Shown piece by piece: positions 12,101-26,500 of a stretch of 64,000 nt of DNA. Position numbers and translations under genes: made by a program. The notes under the pieces were generated by a model. That model was not told where the DNA came from, ran no database searches, and saw only the letters and a list, made by a program, of their open reading frames with translations. Each line of letters opens with the position of its first letter. Position 1 is the first letter of the stretch. The stretch lies in the NCBI GenBank assembly GCA_023079485.1, contig CM041084.1:101784467-101848466 (forward strand). The letters run 5' to 3'. This DNA comes from Archilochus colubris (lineage: Eukaryota > Chordata > Aves > Apodiformes > Trochilidae).

Positions 12101-13782
12101 TGAAGTAAATGCCAATACTTTGAATGTTTGAGGCAACATGCTATTATTTTCTTTCATATTGAATTAATATTTCAAAATATAATGTTATCTGTCTAGAAAC
12201 TTTCTTATTCATTTTTACACAAAAGGCAGATGCACTGTCTGCAAAAAAAAAAACAAACCACCAAAACAAAAAGGAAAACCTAGTCTCAGTTTTCTTAACA
12301 GATCTGAACCTTTCTAAGAATGTGGTATTGATACCTATTAGTTCCTTTCAGATTTCTCAGATGCCTGAATAAGTCAGACCCCATTCGTACAAGGTACTGT
12401 AAAAGCATTCAAACTTTAAAGATGCCTCTATTACTAATACTTTACCATTTTGAAAATAAGTAAAAATCAGCCTGGAAGAAATATATTTACATTATAAATA
12501 TTTACAGGATTTTGAATAAATTAAGAGTGAGCTGAATTAAAAATCAAATGATAATAGGGAATGCACAAATGTAGCTTGCACCCATCATCAATTTACTTTA
12601 CAAAGTTTACTGTTAGCTTCAGAAATCAGCATCATTTTTCTTCCAGAGATTTATATGATTCTACTTTGTGCATCTGTCATTTCCATAAACCCCTCTGAGA
12701 CTTTTTTTTACATGAAATATCAAATCTTCCTTGTTCTTTTTCATCGGCCTATATTTCTAATTTATTTTGCTTGCCCTAGTAAAGTTCATGAGAAAATTTG
12801 TTTTGACTCTGTGATAGATAGACTGCATCATATCTTTTCGAAATGGTAATAACTCCATGAAGTTCTAGTGTTAAAAGAAAATAGCATTATGGAAAAGAAG
12901 AAGAAAAAAGAGTTCTCTTTATTTTTTGAGTTTTATTTCAAACTGAAATTTCTTAGGAGGGCTTTTATTTTCTCAGATATGCGTAGCATGCTGAGTATGC
13001 TCTCAGGATATTGCCACCTAATAAAGTATTTGGAGGTAAGGAATAAAGAACCTTGCCTCAGATTGTCTCAGCAGTTATCTAATTTAACTTCCAATAGCTG
13101 ATTCTTCTTCTTTTTTTAAATGTTACTTGTTAAGAAAAAGAATTTTCATAAAATATTTATGCATAGAAGTCCTCACCAAACGTAAATCATCTTACTGTAT
13201 TGATATTTACTTTTAGAAATAATAATTTAGTCAATAGTTTTTTTTAAAATATTAAATCTAGACATTGAAAAAATGCTTTTTAACATCTCAGCTGATGCTT
13301 TCAGCTCACACTTTTTTCCCTGTTATTAATAGCAGTCCACAAATTGTTCTCCATAGGAAAAAATTAACACATGCATAGCAGTAAGAACTCCCAGGATGAA
13401 GAGACTATCTGTGAAGTTTCAGTATTACCTCAGCCTCAGATTTGTATGGTATTCTGCCAGTCCCACAGAGAATACTTGAGATTCAAATGAGTCGTGGATG
13501 ATTTGACAAGGCAAAGCCAAGGGTGTCTTCAGAAGCATGTTATTTCCTTTTGTTCTGATATAGTATCTACTCATTTATCAAATGCCAGAGCAAGCTCTTT
13601 TTACTGCTCATAGTCTTGGAGATCTCTTCTAAGTTCCATAGATAGAAACAGTGGATCTATTTTGCATATAAGAAAGTGGGTGTGTAATTAAGAGTATATG
13701 ATATCACCAAAGGAGGAAAATCTTTGTAATGTCAAAATTCAGTAGACAGGTTGTAATCTAGAGTGCAAGGTGGCTGAAATGC
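9137..13782. other. Unique AT-rich sequence with a conserved-element-like block
   Basis: No exon or transposon is recognised. The block 10430-10810 has balanced composition, no repeats and many ATTA/TTAAT cores; by eye it resembles a conserved non-coding element. A-rich low complexity lies at 12242-12280. The small frames here are too short and lack splice context. Confidence 0.5.
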
Positions 13783-13850
13783 CTTTCTCTCTTTCTCTCT
13801 CTCTCTCTTTTTTTTTTTTTTTTCCCCTTCTTTTTCTCCCTTTTCTTTTT
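13783..13850. repeat. Polypyrimidine tract (CT)n-(T)n
   Basis: CTTTCTCTCT repeats pass into a long T run and then a C/T mixture. The minus-strand Lys/Glu/Arg-rich frames over it are low-complexity artefacts. Confidence 0.9.
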
Positions 13851-16800
13851 GTCTGACTGAGGAAATACATGGTAAGGAGAAACCTGAATCAGAAGTTTGC
13901 TCAGGATAGGAGAGATACAACTGAATGTTTGGGAGTTAGGTGTGTTGCCTGGCACCATCACCAAGACCATCACCTAGTCTTGCTTTGTGAATAAGGAATG
14001 GTGAGAATTCAGAAAGCAATTCCATGTCTCATCTGTCTGGAATTACTAAAACACTCCCTGGAGGAGCTCCACACTCAGTAGGCTCTTATAGAAGCAACCC
14101 TGACAGAGCTTTTTTCTTTTTTTTTTTTTGTATGCAAAGCAGAAGGAGATTAACCAACTACCTGCCTTACATGAAAAAGAAAATATGTAAAATTTTTGGC
14201 TGAAAAGGAAATGGTATTGCACTTGCGTGGTGTCAAGTGGTTTAGATAGGTTCTGAGTACTCTGGTTGGGCAGCGACAGTGTTTTGAGATATTTGATAAA
14301 GCAGCTCTCCTGAGCAATCTGCTCTACTCACACTGTGTACACTCCTGAGCTTTTTATAAAGTACCTCCTGCTGCAATTTACAGCCCAGAGTCAATTTTTG
14401 GTTTGCCTGAAAACACCAGGCTGTTAACTGTGATGGCTTCAGGATATGCTTCATATGTGATGTGCCTTGTTGACAATAAACCTTTGGCAAGTAGAGAAAA
14501 CAACTGAGGATGGTGACTGCTCTCTGCCATCAGAGCTTAATTCACCTGCAGTGGTGAGACAATACATAAAGGCTTTTAAATTAATTACATCCTTTTGTGA
14601 CACCTGACCCAGTGGGTATATTAAAAGCTCTGAAGAAGCAGAAAGCTGGAGGCTGGAAGTTTGTGAACTTCACTTTTGTCATCGTAAGAGTAGATGGAAA
14701 GTCTTTAGGCACTGATCTGTCTGTGGGTACACAATGTATGGGGTCATATGCTGGTCATGCTAGGAAGACTTACAGCTATGTGTAGACTTCTGACCTACAT
14801 CTGAGGCTATGAGTAAAATGCACATCTCTCTTACTCCAAGCAAGTAGCACTGTAAGTTGAAGGCAGGGGTTAGCATGTCCTGTGCTATAAAAGACATTAC
14901 ATGGTAGCAGAGAAAGTAAAGGAGAGAATGGGAAGTTACACTTGATTTTTTTGCCCCTTAGTCTAGAAATAAAAATTCATTTCATTTCTCTGCTGCAGAG
15001 CATGCATTTTCAAACATCTTGGATGAGTTTCCATTTGCTTTGGGCTGTATGTCTTCCTTGCACTTAATGAGCTCACAGAAGTTCAAGGTGACTTTGATTC
15101 AATTTAAGTGTTCTGAACAAGGAGAACAAATCTAACTGTCAGTAAACCCTGTGGAGAGAAGCATCTCAGACCAATTTCTGCATTTTTAGGATATTTAAGG
15201 TAAAAATAACAACATTACTTTGTAGAAATAATGAAGCTATCCATCTAAAGTCAATTTTCTACTTCGTTTCTTGTTATTTGTTCTGTGTAAGAAGCAGTTG
15301 ATTTAAAATAATTGACTGTTTAAGCTAAGAAATTCTGCTTATGTTTTCCAGTTCTTCATAGTTATTACTGCAGATGTTGATGCTTGCATACTTTTTTTAA
15401 ATGTCCCTGTAGACATAGGTATGTCTTTTCTATGTACATAGAACAGTCATAGGCAGACTAAACTAAACAGACATTTGGTTGTGCCCAGACTCTTGATCCA
15501 CAATCAAGGTGGGTTTCATAAACATGAAAATTTTTAATCTCCTCTGCAAATCCATTCTGCTTTTGACTTTGAAACCCAAAACAAGGGTACTCTTCCCTTT
15601 TCTGAAAAATTTCTTATTTTCCTTACGCCCTTTTCTGTTATTGTTCTCTTCACAGTGGGGCTTAATCCCTTCACAATAAGACAGAGCACAAATAGTTAAT
15701 CTTTATGTAACAGTACTCAAATTCTGCCCCAGTTATTCTTGTGGCTGTTCCACTCCTAAAAGAATTTGCCTATTTGGCACAAAGTGTTGTCAATAGAGTA
15801 GGAAGGGGATTGCTGGCCAGGTGAGGTTTTGATTCAGAAAATGGTTTGTGAGGATATAGCCATTTTTCCTTGCAGGAGGCCTTCTTGAAGGTTCTTGGTA
15901 AGAAGAGAGGATGTTTGTGCTTAAAAAAGTAAGTAGTCTTACTCCATGGGGAATGTGAATAATTTTTGCAAAAATATGTGAGTTCTCTTTGAATCACGCA
16001 GATTGGCAAGAATGAGAGACATGCTAGGTGAATGATGCAGTTTATTTTCCCAATGAACAGATGGCATCTGCATCTTTTAATAATAAATTTTTGCCCTCTA
16101 CTTTCTTGGTAAAACAATCATGGTTCTGTTCAAAGCTTTTTGATTTATAGTTATTAATTTTTTGAGATAAAAATCTTTTTTTTTTTTTTTTAGCTAGTAC
16201 AGTATATTCACTCATTTGCAAATATGGAGGAAAGCAGAATGAAAGAAGCATGTTGCAAAGCACCTTCCTTAAAATAATTGATTCCTGAGTGGCAGCACAG
16301 ATTAGAGCAAAAGCTGTTTGTCCACTTGTCATTTCCTTTCAAAGGCTCCAAGCCTCAAGAATTCATTTACATCTTACAAAAGAACAGAGTAGCAACCGTA
16401 AAGCCAAAATTCAGAAGTTCCTAGACTGCATTTGAAATAGAAATCAGCAGGAGATGTGGACACTCATTTCCAGCCTGTATGTGTGGAGAGTGGATCCTTT
16501 GTTTTAGTTTTTCTGGCTTATGGGACACTTTTCACAGGACTGTGGGACTGGATGAGTGGATGGAAAACTGTAAAACTGATAAACCATCAGGAAGGTAGGT
16601 GCACTTAATTGCACATCAGTTTAAGTCCCAAAATTTGATACAATAATGAGAAAAAAATTTTTAAAATAAAAGGAAGACAAAAACAGTAATATAAGATCAT
16701 TTGAAATGAGAGGTCAGGGTCTACCAATGGTAGAAAAGTATTATCAGGGATCGTATTAAAATAACACAAAGCACCTGTAGCTTTTGGGCTTTTTCTGTTT

Positions 16801-17893
16801 TGATTGTTGTTATGACTACAGGATTTTAAAGGATTTGGGGAAGTTTTTAAGGCTTTTTCTATTGCAAACCATCACATCTCACAGTTCTATTTTAAATGTA
16901 TCACACACCATTTCAGAAATTATTTTGATAAGTGAAGCTGGGTACTCAACTTCTAAAACTCTGTTCATAAAGTACTTACAGCTTCTATCTATACTGCATG
17001 TTTCTGAAAGAAAATAGAAATATGGCCAATATTATAAAGCAATTCAATTTTTCTAGGCTACCCCCTTAGTGAGTGATTCGTTTTATGGTTCTCTTTCACT
17101 GGAGGTCACTGTTGTAATGATATTGTAGGCTTGGTTAATTGTCTAAGCATATCTTTCACTTTTAATGAATAGAGAACAATAAGAAATGAGTGGTTTATTC
17201 TTACCACTGAAAAACAGACCAGTCTGTGTCTTACCATGCACAACAGCCCTCTCTCTAAAACTCTGTCAGCTTTCTGTGAAAAATTAGCTTCTTAGGAAAG
17301 AATAATTAACTGGGCATTTTTAATTGGCTTCTTTGTTTCTTTGTTATGCTGGTTGTTCAGCTTAAATATGAATTGAGAATTTAATGAAAATTCTTAAATA
17401 CATGTTAAGAAGGGTTTTCAAATATTGATTTCTTGGGTCTTACAGGTCTTATTTTCTTAACTCCTACATCAACTGTGTGTTCTTAATTGTTTAAAGATTC
17501 AAATATATGATTAAAAACTCTTTAAATCCTATCCTGAAGAAACTTGCAAAAGCATAGTGACCTTCAAGGATGGACCTGTGCAGCATTAATTGCAGTCAGA
17601 TAGATCAGATGCTTTGTCCTTATTATACACAGAAGGCTGGTTCAAGCTACTTGAGTTTCATTTGAGAACTTTGGATCTGTGTTGGGTTTTTATTGTATTT
17701 AAGATGGCAAGAGTTTCTGTTTAGGGAGGTAGGATATGAGGCCCAAAAAGAATTCCTTGCTCTTCTAACAGTTCTATTGCCAACAATTATGTTAATTTAA
17801 AATAAAAAATAAAAAATTATGAAAAATATAATAATTAAAAAAAACCCACAAGATTTGAGTGATGGATGAGACTGGTCCTGAGAAAAAGAGGTT
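13851..17893. other. Unique AT-rich sequence, no gene seen
   Basis: Intergenic or intronic texture, with a T16 run at 16176-16191. Minus-strand frames at 15770-16117 and 16042-16332 show no recognisable domain. Confidence 0.55.
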
Positions 17894-18460
17894 TTGTTTT
17901 ATTTTGGTTTGGTTTGGTTGCTTCCAGGAAGGCATGTCTGCTTCTTCTTTCATCTAGATTTGATTAGCTTTCTAAATCACTACAGAACCAAAGAGTTTTC
18001 CAGTAAACATGAACAGCCATCCTTGTTAATGCCTCATAATCTGGCTTTGCAGATGTTAGCACTGCTCAGCAGTTCAGTGAGAAAAAACAAAGCTACCATT
18101 ATTAAATTTGTGGAAAGCAGTGATGGTCTAAAAGCTGTGTCATTTCACATATTAACCAAGACTCTGCAGTTTGCCTGGTTTTCCAAATTTGTCTACTGCA
18201 AATGTTCATTATGTGTCTCAGTCCATAGCTGCAGAGTAAGGAAATTACCTCTGGGGTTTGCTGCTGCAGAAAGAACAAGTTTGTGCCATTTCATCAATTT
18301 AGTGAAGTTCCTGCACTTGATTCTTGTGCCTGTTGCAGTGTGTTCATTTAACTGTATGATTTAAAATGGAGAGCATTTGGCTAATTAGCAGGCAGCTGTT
18401 CACTTAAGTAAATGACTCACAGAGTGATATTTATGGTGCATAACTATTTTTCAAGCCTGG
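17894..18460. other. Possible conserved non-coding block under a chance 156-aa frame
   Basis: A plus-strand open frame runs from 17894 to 18364 (156 codons), the longest outside transposons. Its product is Phe/Leu/Ser/Cys-rich, begins in a T/G-rich low-complexity stretch and shows no domain I recognise. The DNA from about 18150 to 18460 has no repeats and contains TAATTAG- and TGACTCA-type strings (around 18380-18420). That fits a regulatory element better than coding sequence. This is judged by eye only. Confidence 0.3.
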
Positions 18461-21400
18461 AGAAACTTGAAAAAAAAAAAAGACACAAAAGCAGATGTTT
18501 ATGCTTCTACATCCATGAAAAATGCATTGAAAAACAACGGCTGCTTTCATTTCATGGCATTTTTCTCAAAACAGTGAAAAGGTGGTAACCCTAGTTTTTA
18601 ACTGATATCTTTCAAAATTAATGACACAATGCTGTAAATAAAAAGTCAAAAATACTTTATTTCAAATATTTTGTGAGCTGAATATGTAATGGTGGACAGA
18701 CATTACATGGAGAGGCCTCAAAGTTTATGATATTCATAGGCTGAATTTATACTTAGATTACAGGAATTGGCAAGTTGGCTGCAGTCTGTTTGCTTTTTTT
18801 TTTTGCTTTATGTTACAAAACAATTATGCACAAAATAGTTCTGCAAATCAGGAAATATCGATCCCCATAAATAACATATATACTGCATTTTAAAGTATCA
18901 TTACTACAGCAAAGTACCTACAGTGTTTCCTTAGGTCTGCTTTGGGACTTTATACTGTTCCAGACTTTAGCATTTGCAGTTTGGGGCATTCCCCATGAAA
19001 ATGCCAATGCTTTTCCCCATGAGCTGATTATTTCAGACCTGAAGATATCATCTTGGTGTTTTGGGAATGGGTGGGTTTTTCTCACCTTTTCCCTCCTGCT
19101 TTAATTCCCCTGGAATTGGCCTGCTGTTAAGTGCTCTTCCACAGGTCCTCTCATCTCTCCTCTTCATGCTCTAGTGTGAGCTTTTCTAGGTGCTAAGGCC
19201 ACCCAGCTGTAGCTCAGGTACAGTATAAATCCTGTTCTGAACAAAGAGACAATTTAAAAAAAAAAACACCATTTTTTGTGTTCTCCAGCACTCTCTCTCT
19301 TCTAAAACTGGGTAGTGCCAGCTGCTAATTCAAGATTTTTGAGACTACCGAGTTCTGAGTAGAAAGCTCTGTAGCATTGCTGGGTGGATTAGGCAGGTGA
19401 ACAGTTTATTTTCTTTGTTGTATTCCTGAACCATGCTTTCAAATCCTTCCAATGGTGCTTTACAAAATCTGTTGATTAAAAACAAATTTTGGTTATTTTG
19501 AAGGGACATGGTCTTCTTTCTCATGTAAATGAGGGGAATCTGGCTCTCTAAAAATGGCATATGTACGTGCTACCACAAAATCTGTGTTTTGGGTTTTTTG
19601 TTGTTTTCACTAGGACAAAGAAAAAGGACATTTATGTAATCAGAATGCAGTTTAAAATCTTGGAACTGCTGTATAAGGAACAGAATAGAATCATTGCAGG
19701 GTAGCTACTGTACTATATGATGACCAAATCTTTAAACAGGAAGCTAAGTTAGATCAGTGTTTTGTGACTATGGATTAACAGGCAGCAGGATTCATCTGCA
19801 GTTCATTTTATACTGTAAAAATTATTTCAAGCTAGATTTGCTGCTGACTGTATAGTCAGTACTCACGATCAAGGAATTGTAACCAGTCTGTTCAGCCCTA
19901 GATGAATTGGAACTGTTTTACCATGCTTTGTCATTGTACTCACTATGCCTAATCTGGAAAAATATATTTCAAGTACAGACTGGAAACAGCAGATGTAACA
20001 AGATGGAATGGAAAAGCACATAAAGCCCAGATTTGTGCAATACAATTGGTGGTTTGTTTCTCTTGCCACCCGTTGTATTACCTGTTTTATCAGTTCACCA
20101 TCGTAGCTCAGTGTGGTACATTTCATTACCTTGGCATATATGACTATCCTTACTTCCTAAATAAGAAGGAAAAAAGACAGCAAAAGTTTGGGGAAGCACA
20201 TGTTATAGTCAAGATGAAACCTGGAGCTAAACCACCAGTCCTCAGAAGCAGAAACATCTTCCCGGCTTGAGAGCATTTTATGGTTTCACTTTTCAGCACT
20301 CTTTTCCTCTCATCAGCTTTGGAACAATTCCCTGAGTGAGACTTTGCAGCTGTTGTAATGGTTGGTCTGTGATATATTTGAGATATAAAATGTGTTTAAA
20401 AAAAAAAAAAAAAAAGATCAGTTTAAAACTATGGAAGGCTCTTGTGAAATGCAGGAGGGAACTTGTTTCATACAGAGTTGCTTTCTTATTCCTCTGAACG
20501 TTAATCGAATTGAAAGATTACCACAAATTTTCAGTTGAACTGAGAAATGAAAAATAAATGCTATTAGAAGTATGATGAGGTGAGTTACCATAGCCAACCT
20601 TATTTTTCTGTCCTTAGTAGACAGAATAATGTCCTCCTCGGTGGCTTTGTCTACACAAGTTTTGAATACTCGGTCATTCTAGACAGTATTATAGACTGGC
20701 CACCTAGCAGAACATTCTATAAAAAACACTGTATCGAGGCAGCAGGGATTTAAATGGAGAATAGAAAAGACTTCATGGCAGTACTGCATTGTACAGTAGA
20801 TATCACAGCATCTCCACAGTGTAATGGTAATATATGCTCATATAAACCTCTATGTGCACATATTAGATGAGTGATTAATAGCTCATCCCAATTTATATTA
20901 TTTTTCTGATATTCAGTGTTGTAAGTCTTGTCACTCAGTCTCTTATCACCTTTGTAATAGTGACCAAACTATAAGAGGAGTAGCAGCAAACTGCTGTCAT
21001 ATTCAGCAGTGACTATACATCTCTTCTGTATATTTTTTTGTGGAAAAATATTAAATCCCTAAGATTTAATATGGAATACTGCATCTCCATTGGAACTCAA
21101 AAGTATAATCTTTGCTTAACAGTTTCTAATAAAGGGGATGTGACCATGTTTTCATTAGAGGGATTAATGATAAAACTTTATGAAAGGAAGGACTATTCAA
21201 ATCTTATTTGAATTTTGCTGACTTTATGCAATCCAAGCATGAATTTAGTGAGCTGGCAGCACGTAGAGTATTTGGGAACAGTTTTCATAGATAAACTTGC
21301 ATTGTTAATGAAACTAGATTGAGTTTTGGAAGGAGTGTGCTTCCAGCTGTTGACACCTGTTGCTCCATATATATATATCTAATAATATCAAGGTAGGAGT

Positions 21401-23540
21401 TTGCTTAGCATCAAAAAAAGAAAGGTATTTATAGAGGACAAAAATTAATCTAGTATTTGGCTTTTTGTGGCTTTTATAATGATTACTGAGCAACTCTGCA
21501 GCTGACTTTTTTACTGTGTTTTTTTTAATTAGAATGCAGGTTCTTACTTATCCAAGCAAAATAAAAAGTCCCTAGATAATACATATAATGTAGATTTGAG
21601 ATAGTGAATTTAAGATTGCAAGTCCTTTAAAATAAATCACTCCATTTTGTCAAATTAAATTTGAATCCAAGCAGACCATGTTCAAAACATGACATGCAAG
21701 TGTATAAAACTGCAAATACAGTAGTTTGGAAGAGTAAAAAATGAATGAGAATTAAAGTGTTCATGTATTGAAAAAGCAAACTGAAAGCACCTACTCAGCA
21801 AGTAAACTGAGAATTTTCAAAAGAAAATTAGTTGAACATGTTGACATACAAACAAAAACAAAAGATAGATTCTTGATGTTTGTTTTATGCTTACAGAGAT
21901 GTGAATGAAAATGAGAGTCAAGGAGGAGAATAAAAGGCTCCTGGTATTCAGAATCTGACTATATCTAAGGGGAATAAATAGCACCTAAAACCGTAAGAGG
22001 ATCTATAATAAAAAGGGGGCAACGACCATATTGAATACACAGAGATTGTGAGACATTTTCTAGCTTGCTTTCTTCTTTGTCAAGCTTCAGTATTTCTTAT
22101 AAAAAACTAAACAAAAAACAAATCCTAAATTTATTTTTTAAACCTGAAATTTCATAGCTCTCACTCTTAATATAAAAAAAAAATGCATGGATTTATCAAC
22201 TATCAGTGAAATAGCTTTGTTGAGTAGCTTACCTGTGGTAGCAAACTTCATATCCTTGCTTTCAGAAAGCATAGTTTTCCACCACTACATTAGAGAAGTA
22301 GATCTTCTCGGTGCAGCAACACTGAGGGACTTGTGAATTTATTTATTTATAATCTAAGGTTCATTAAATATTAATCTCATGAGTAGTTGTTGGTACACTA
22401 GGTTTGCTAAATACACCATTGCTGGTGTAAGGCAAGCAGAAGGCAACCATTTTTACATATCTGCCAAAGAGATAAAGGGCCAACCACAATATGCCAACCA
22501 CAGGGCATTATTTCAGGGTACAGATATCCTTGACCGTGATTCCCAATATAATGTACAGAAAGTTTTTCATAATGTATATACATCCAATTTATATCAGGCT
22601 ACCTCGGTACAGGTAGAAAGCTGCTAGCAGGTGGATACCACTCCTGTCCAAACCCTGGGTAGAGCTGTATCCCCCCAAGGCAGTCTTTCAGAGAAGAAAT
22701 TTTGAGTTTCTGCTCATAGTGAGCAGGCTTTATCATAGGAAGGGAGAGTTTTCTAAAAACCAATTTGAGCAGGACTAATTACCCACAGGAACTGCTCCTG
22801 TTGCATAGATGGTTAGTGCTACATTTATCTAGAGAACAAATACCCAGCTTTAAGGGTTTGGCAGCAGAGAGGCTTTGCTCTTGTGGTTATTTGCAAGGGA
22901 AAGAAGGTGCTGTTCTGCTTCGGTGAAAGAAAGAGGCTCTGGAGAGGCACCAGCTTCACACTGCAGAGAGAGCTGCAATGCCAGGAACCAGCAGGGCAGG
23001 GGCTGCCACTTGGTGCTTCCTTTCAGGAGTTCTGCCACTCTTGGTGACTTGGGAAGTCTGTGAAATCCTGAAGTGGCTCTTCCCCAAGGAAAGCTTCAGG
23101 AGAAGCAGTAAGATCTCCTCTTGGAGAAATCAAGGGAAAGGAAGAGTTCTGCTTGCTTTTCCCTATTGGACCTGAAAAGTAATTTTAGGGAATAAATGAT
23201 TTAACACAATTTCAAGCTATTGCCCAAAACTCCAGCAAAACTGCATGATTTGCTTTAGCCTAAATATATAAGTGATAGCTTTAATTGGTAAATCTCCCTA
23301 AACAAGTTTTGCTGAGTTGTTAAAGTGGTGCTAGGAGACGTTTTTCTCATCTGCATCTCTTCAATGGTAACTGAGCGGATAAGTTTCTCCTCTTTGATTC
23401 TGCTTTATGTTCTCCAAATGGAAAATTGGCTTCCATTGTTTTCCATACCATCCTTGTTTACATTATCCTTCTCTACATTTGCAATAGGAAAAGCAGGTGA
23501 GTTGTGTGAAAATTAGCTCTAGGTGTTCACTGTGTGCTTC
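18461..23540. other. Unique AT-rich sequence, no gene seen
   Basis: Only small homopolymers and chance frames. A GC-richer patch at about 22860-23170 is open in more than one frame but shows no recognisable protein or transposon. Confidence 0.55.
20398..20416. repeat. Poly(A) run (A19)
   Basis: Uninterrupted A run. No polyadenylation signal or retrocopy body is recognised upstream. Confidence 0.9.
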
Positions 23541-23581
23541 TGCAGGTCTTTTCCAACCTAAATGATCTTATGCTTCTATGA
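23541..23581 (+). mobile_element. CR1 LINE 3'-terminal scrap, plus strand
   Basis: Contains the CR1 3' landmark 'caggtcttttccaacctaa' followed by decayed octamers (atcttatg, cttctatg). Only the last 40 or so bases of a CR1 3' UTR are recognisable; upstream similarity is lost or the insertion was extremely truncated. Confidence 0.75.
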
Positions 23582-26500
23582 GTAAGCTTGTTTTCCTTCT
23601 TTTAAGATAGATAGTCACAGTTTTGCAATCTCTTGCTGAATAAACCTAAATTTTATCTAGTTTTAAATAATGTATCTGGTTTTCCTTTTGTACATCTGCG
23701 GTAACTGAAGTGCCAGCCTGAAAAAATAAATTATTTTGCAGTCTGTCAGCAGTAGACAATATCTCTCTCAGTCATGCATGTAGGACTTTAGAGGAGAATT
23801 TTTTTCAACAAGAACCTTATGAAGTGAAAAAAATCCTTTTTGTTCAAGAGCAAACAGTGGGAAGGAAAGACTAAAAGAGAATTGGACTCAGGCTTTGAGG
23901 AGAGTGAGACATCAGTTGCTGACCTTTCTGCTGAATAGGCTGGATTCACACTGGGCCAGGATCTGTCAACCTAAAAGGTCACAAATATTTTCAGCTAAAT
24001 AGGGAGCAGGCTATACTTGGATTTTGTACTTGTCACATTCTGAGAATGTATGTTGATATATGTTTAACAATTATCAGTACTGCTTTGCAAAAAGGAAAAA
24101 ATCTGCTTCAGGTGTGTGGGAGTCTAAGCCTATGTGTAAGTATTCGTGTGTCATGCAAGGGCTGTATACAGGAAAGCTTTTTCTTTTGATGACTAAACTG
24201 CCAGTTCACTCGAAGAGCAATAAATGGATGCACTTAGGACACATTCCACACACCAAGAGGTATTTTTTTTCATGGGCCTCCAGAATTTTGTGACTGCTAT
24301 AGATTATAATGATTCCAAATTTGTAGTTGTAGGCTTAAGCTGAGATCATCAAAAAAAAAAAGTTTTAATATCTGCTAAGTCTGGTTTTTTTAGAAATGAG
24401 TTTCCATTTGGGGGAAAAAAAATTAAAAAACATTGATTCCTGTGCAAGGTATGTATCAAGTACCAAAGTATGTTCTTCATTTGAAAGCATCCTTCCAAGA
24501 CACAGCAGGGAAGTTAAGAGCTGCACTGGACGTTATTCACTAATAGAAGACATTCCCAGAAGGTTTAGTTTCCACAGACAGAAGATTGGTTTTTAGATAT
24601 CTATTGCATGCTGTCTGGTAGTCTACATGGACAACACGTGATATGATTTGAATGTGTTTTGTGTGTATACAGTGTGTATACATGTGTATATTCTGTCCAT
24701 ATGGAAGTACTTCAAAGCGTTTGTGAAGGTACCAAGCCCCAGGCATGTGTGACAAAACATTTTGCTTGTATTGTTGTTGCTTGTATTCTTTCTTAAGCAG
24801 TCTCTGCTTATACAGACAGCTTGTGTAGCATGTCAGCTGACAGAAATGAGAAAAAAATGTCATTTGAGTTTGCTTTTCCAGAAAAATTGGTAATTTTCTA
24901 ACTAAATTTAGGATGCTGTCTCCAAAGGAGGAATACTTGAACAGGTAGTGCAATATATTTAAAAATCAATCAGCAAACTCATGACTGAATTCAACTGGTT
25001 TTAGCTTTTTAAAATGGACATGTTGTCTTGAGTATTATTTTTGCATATATCAAACACCATTAGAACAAACAGATTAATTTAGGACACATCTAACTTCACA
25101 CGGCATGCAGAGAATCCTTAATTTTTTTAAGTTTAGATATTTATAGGAAAACTATTTGTACACTTATTCAATAATCACATTACAATTTAGTTTGAATAAG
25201 CTAGTTTTATCACCGATGACATGGAATGCTAGAGACACATACGGCAAATATTCAAAGCATCCTCGTATTTTCCTCGGAAAATCTGAATTAATAAACCAAC
25301 TGACAATCAAAAATTCTGTCCTCCATCATAAATTTAGTTTTGTCACATTTTCAATCATTACCTCTGGGAGTGGTTTTGCCCAGTCAGTCTGATCAGAAAT
25401 ATTGGATAAAGTCACAAATTCATTTTGGAAGAAATCAGCAGCGAAGTAGCATTATATATCATTAAAATCAAAGCAGTAGTGTATCCCGTTTATTTACACA
25501 GGCAGAAAACAAGTGGCATAGGGTCAGGCAAGATCACTGTAGGAAAAAATCCAAGAACACATCCTTATAGTCTAGTTATTAAATATGAGTTGCTTCAGCT
25601 TCTTTGCCCATGACTCCATTTGATGAATTATTCATGTACTGCTTTTGCTGGTTACACTTCTGTCACCAAATGTCAACATTTAATAAATGTCAGCTAGGTT
25701 AACAGTTGTTTCTAAAGGGAGAATGTCAACTTCCCATATAGCTGAGATGCTCAGTGGTCTAGAACATGGTGGCTGGTAAGCTTTTTAAATTTTTTTCCAC
25801 TTTTTTTTTCAGAGAAACATTAGTATGACCCGAGCAATTCTGTTTTCCCTTTAGAAAAAAAGTAGGGATTTTTCCATAGGAAAGCAGCAGAAATTTCGTT
25901 TTTGTCAGAACCATCATAGGAGTGAATACTAGAAGTAGCCCAAGTGCTCCTGAGGGTAAAACACAGCTTACACAATTAGAGCAAAACACTATTTATATGA
26001 ATTCGTAATGCAAGCAGAGTTTCAGAAGTACTGTGAGGTGAGTCCCCATTCTCTGAAATCAGAAGAGGAAGCCGAGTGCAAATCCTAATCATGCACAGTA
26101 AAGTCACCTTAAGCCTACAAAAGCCCTTACTTAACTGTGAAAAGGGGAAAAGAGATCAGATAAATTCTCCCCAATGCATAACCAGACTAGTTGCATCTTC
26201 TTCTTAATGTTAAAACTCAAATCTGTCAGGGCAAAATTTTCTCAAAGAATAACAATTTTTCACAGTCCCTGAAATGATTGGCCAGCTTGTAAATAATCAA
26301 ACATAAGTGCAGATACTAAATTTTGGTAGAATGAAACTTAGTCTAAACAGAATAAAGACAGATACTAGTGTTTGTTCTTTCTCATACCCTATGCCCAGAA
26401 GGAACTTTTGCCCCATTTTTGGTGGAAGAGGACAGCCATCAGCTCTAAAATATGGGCACATCATAGAGAAGCCAGCAGAAGCTCTTGTACCTTAGGCTGG

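Noticed and set aside
17894..18364. 156-aa plus-strand frame as a gene
   Set aside because: It starts in a T/G low-complexity run, shows no recognisable family and lacks a splice or promoter context. Kept only as a possible regulatory block.
24540..24953. 137-aa minus-strand frame
   Set aside because: No domain, no exon signals and a random-looking composition. A frame of this length is expected occasionally by chance in 64 kb.
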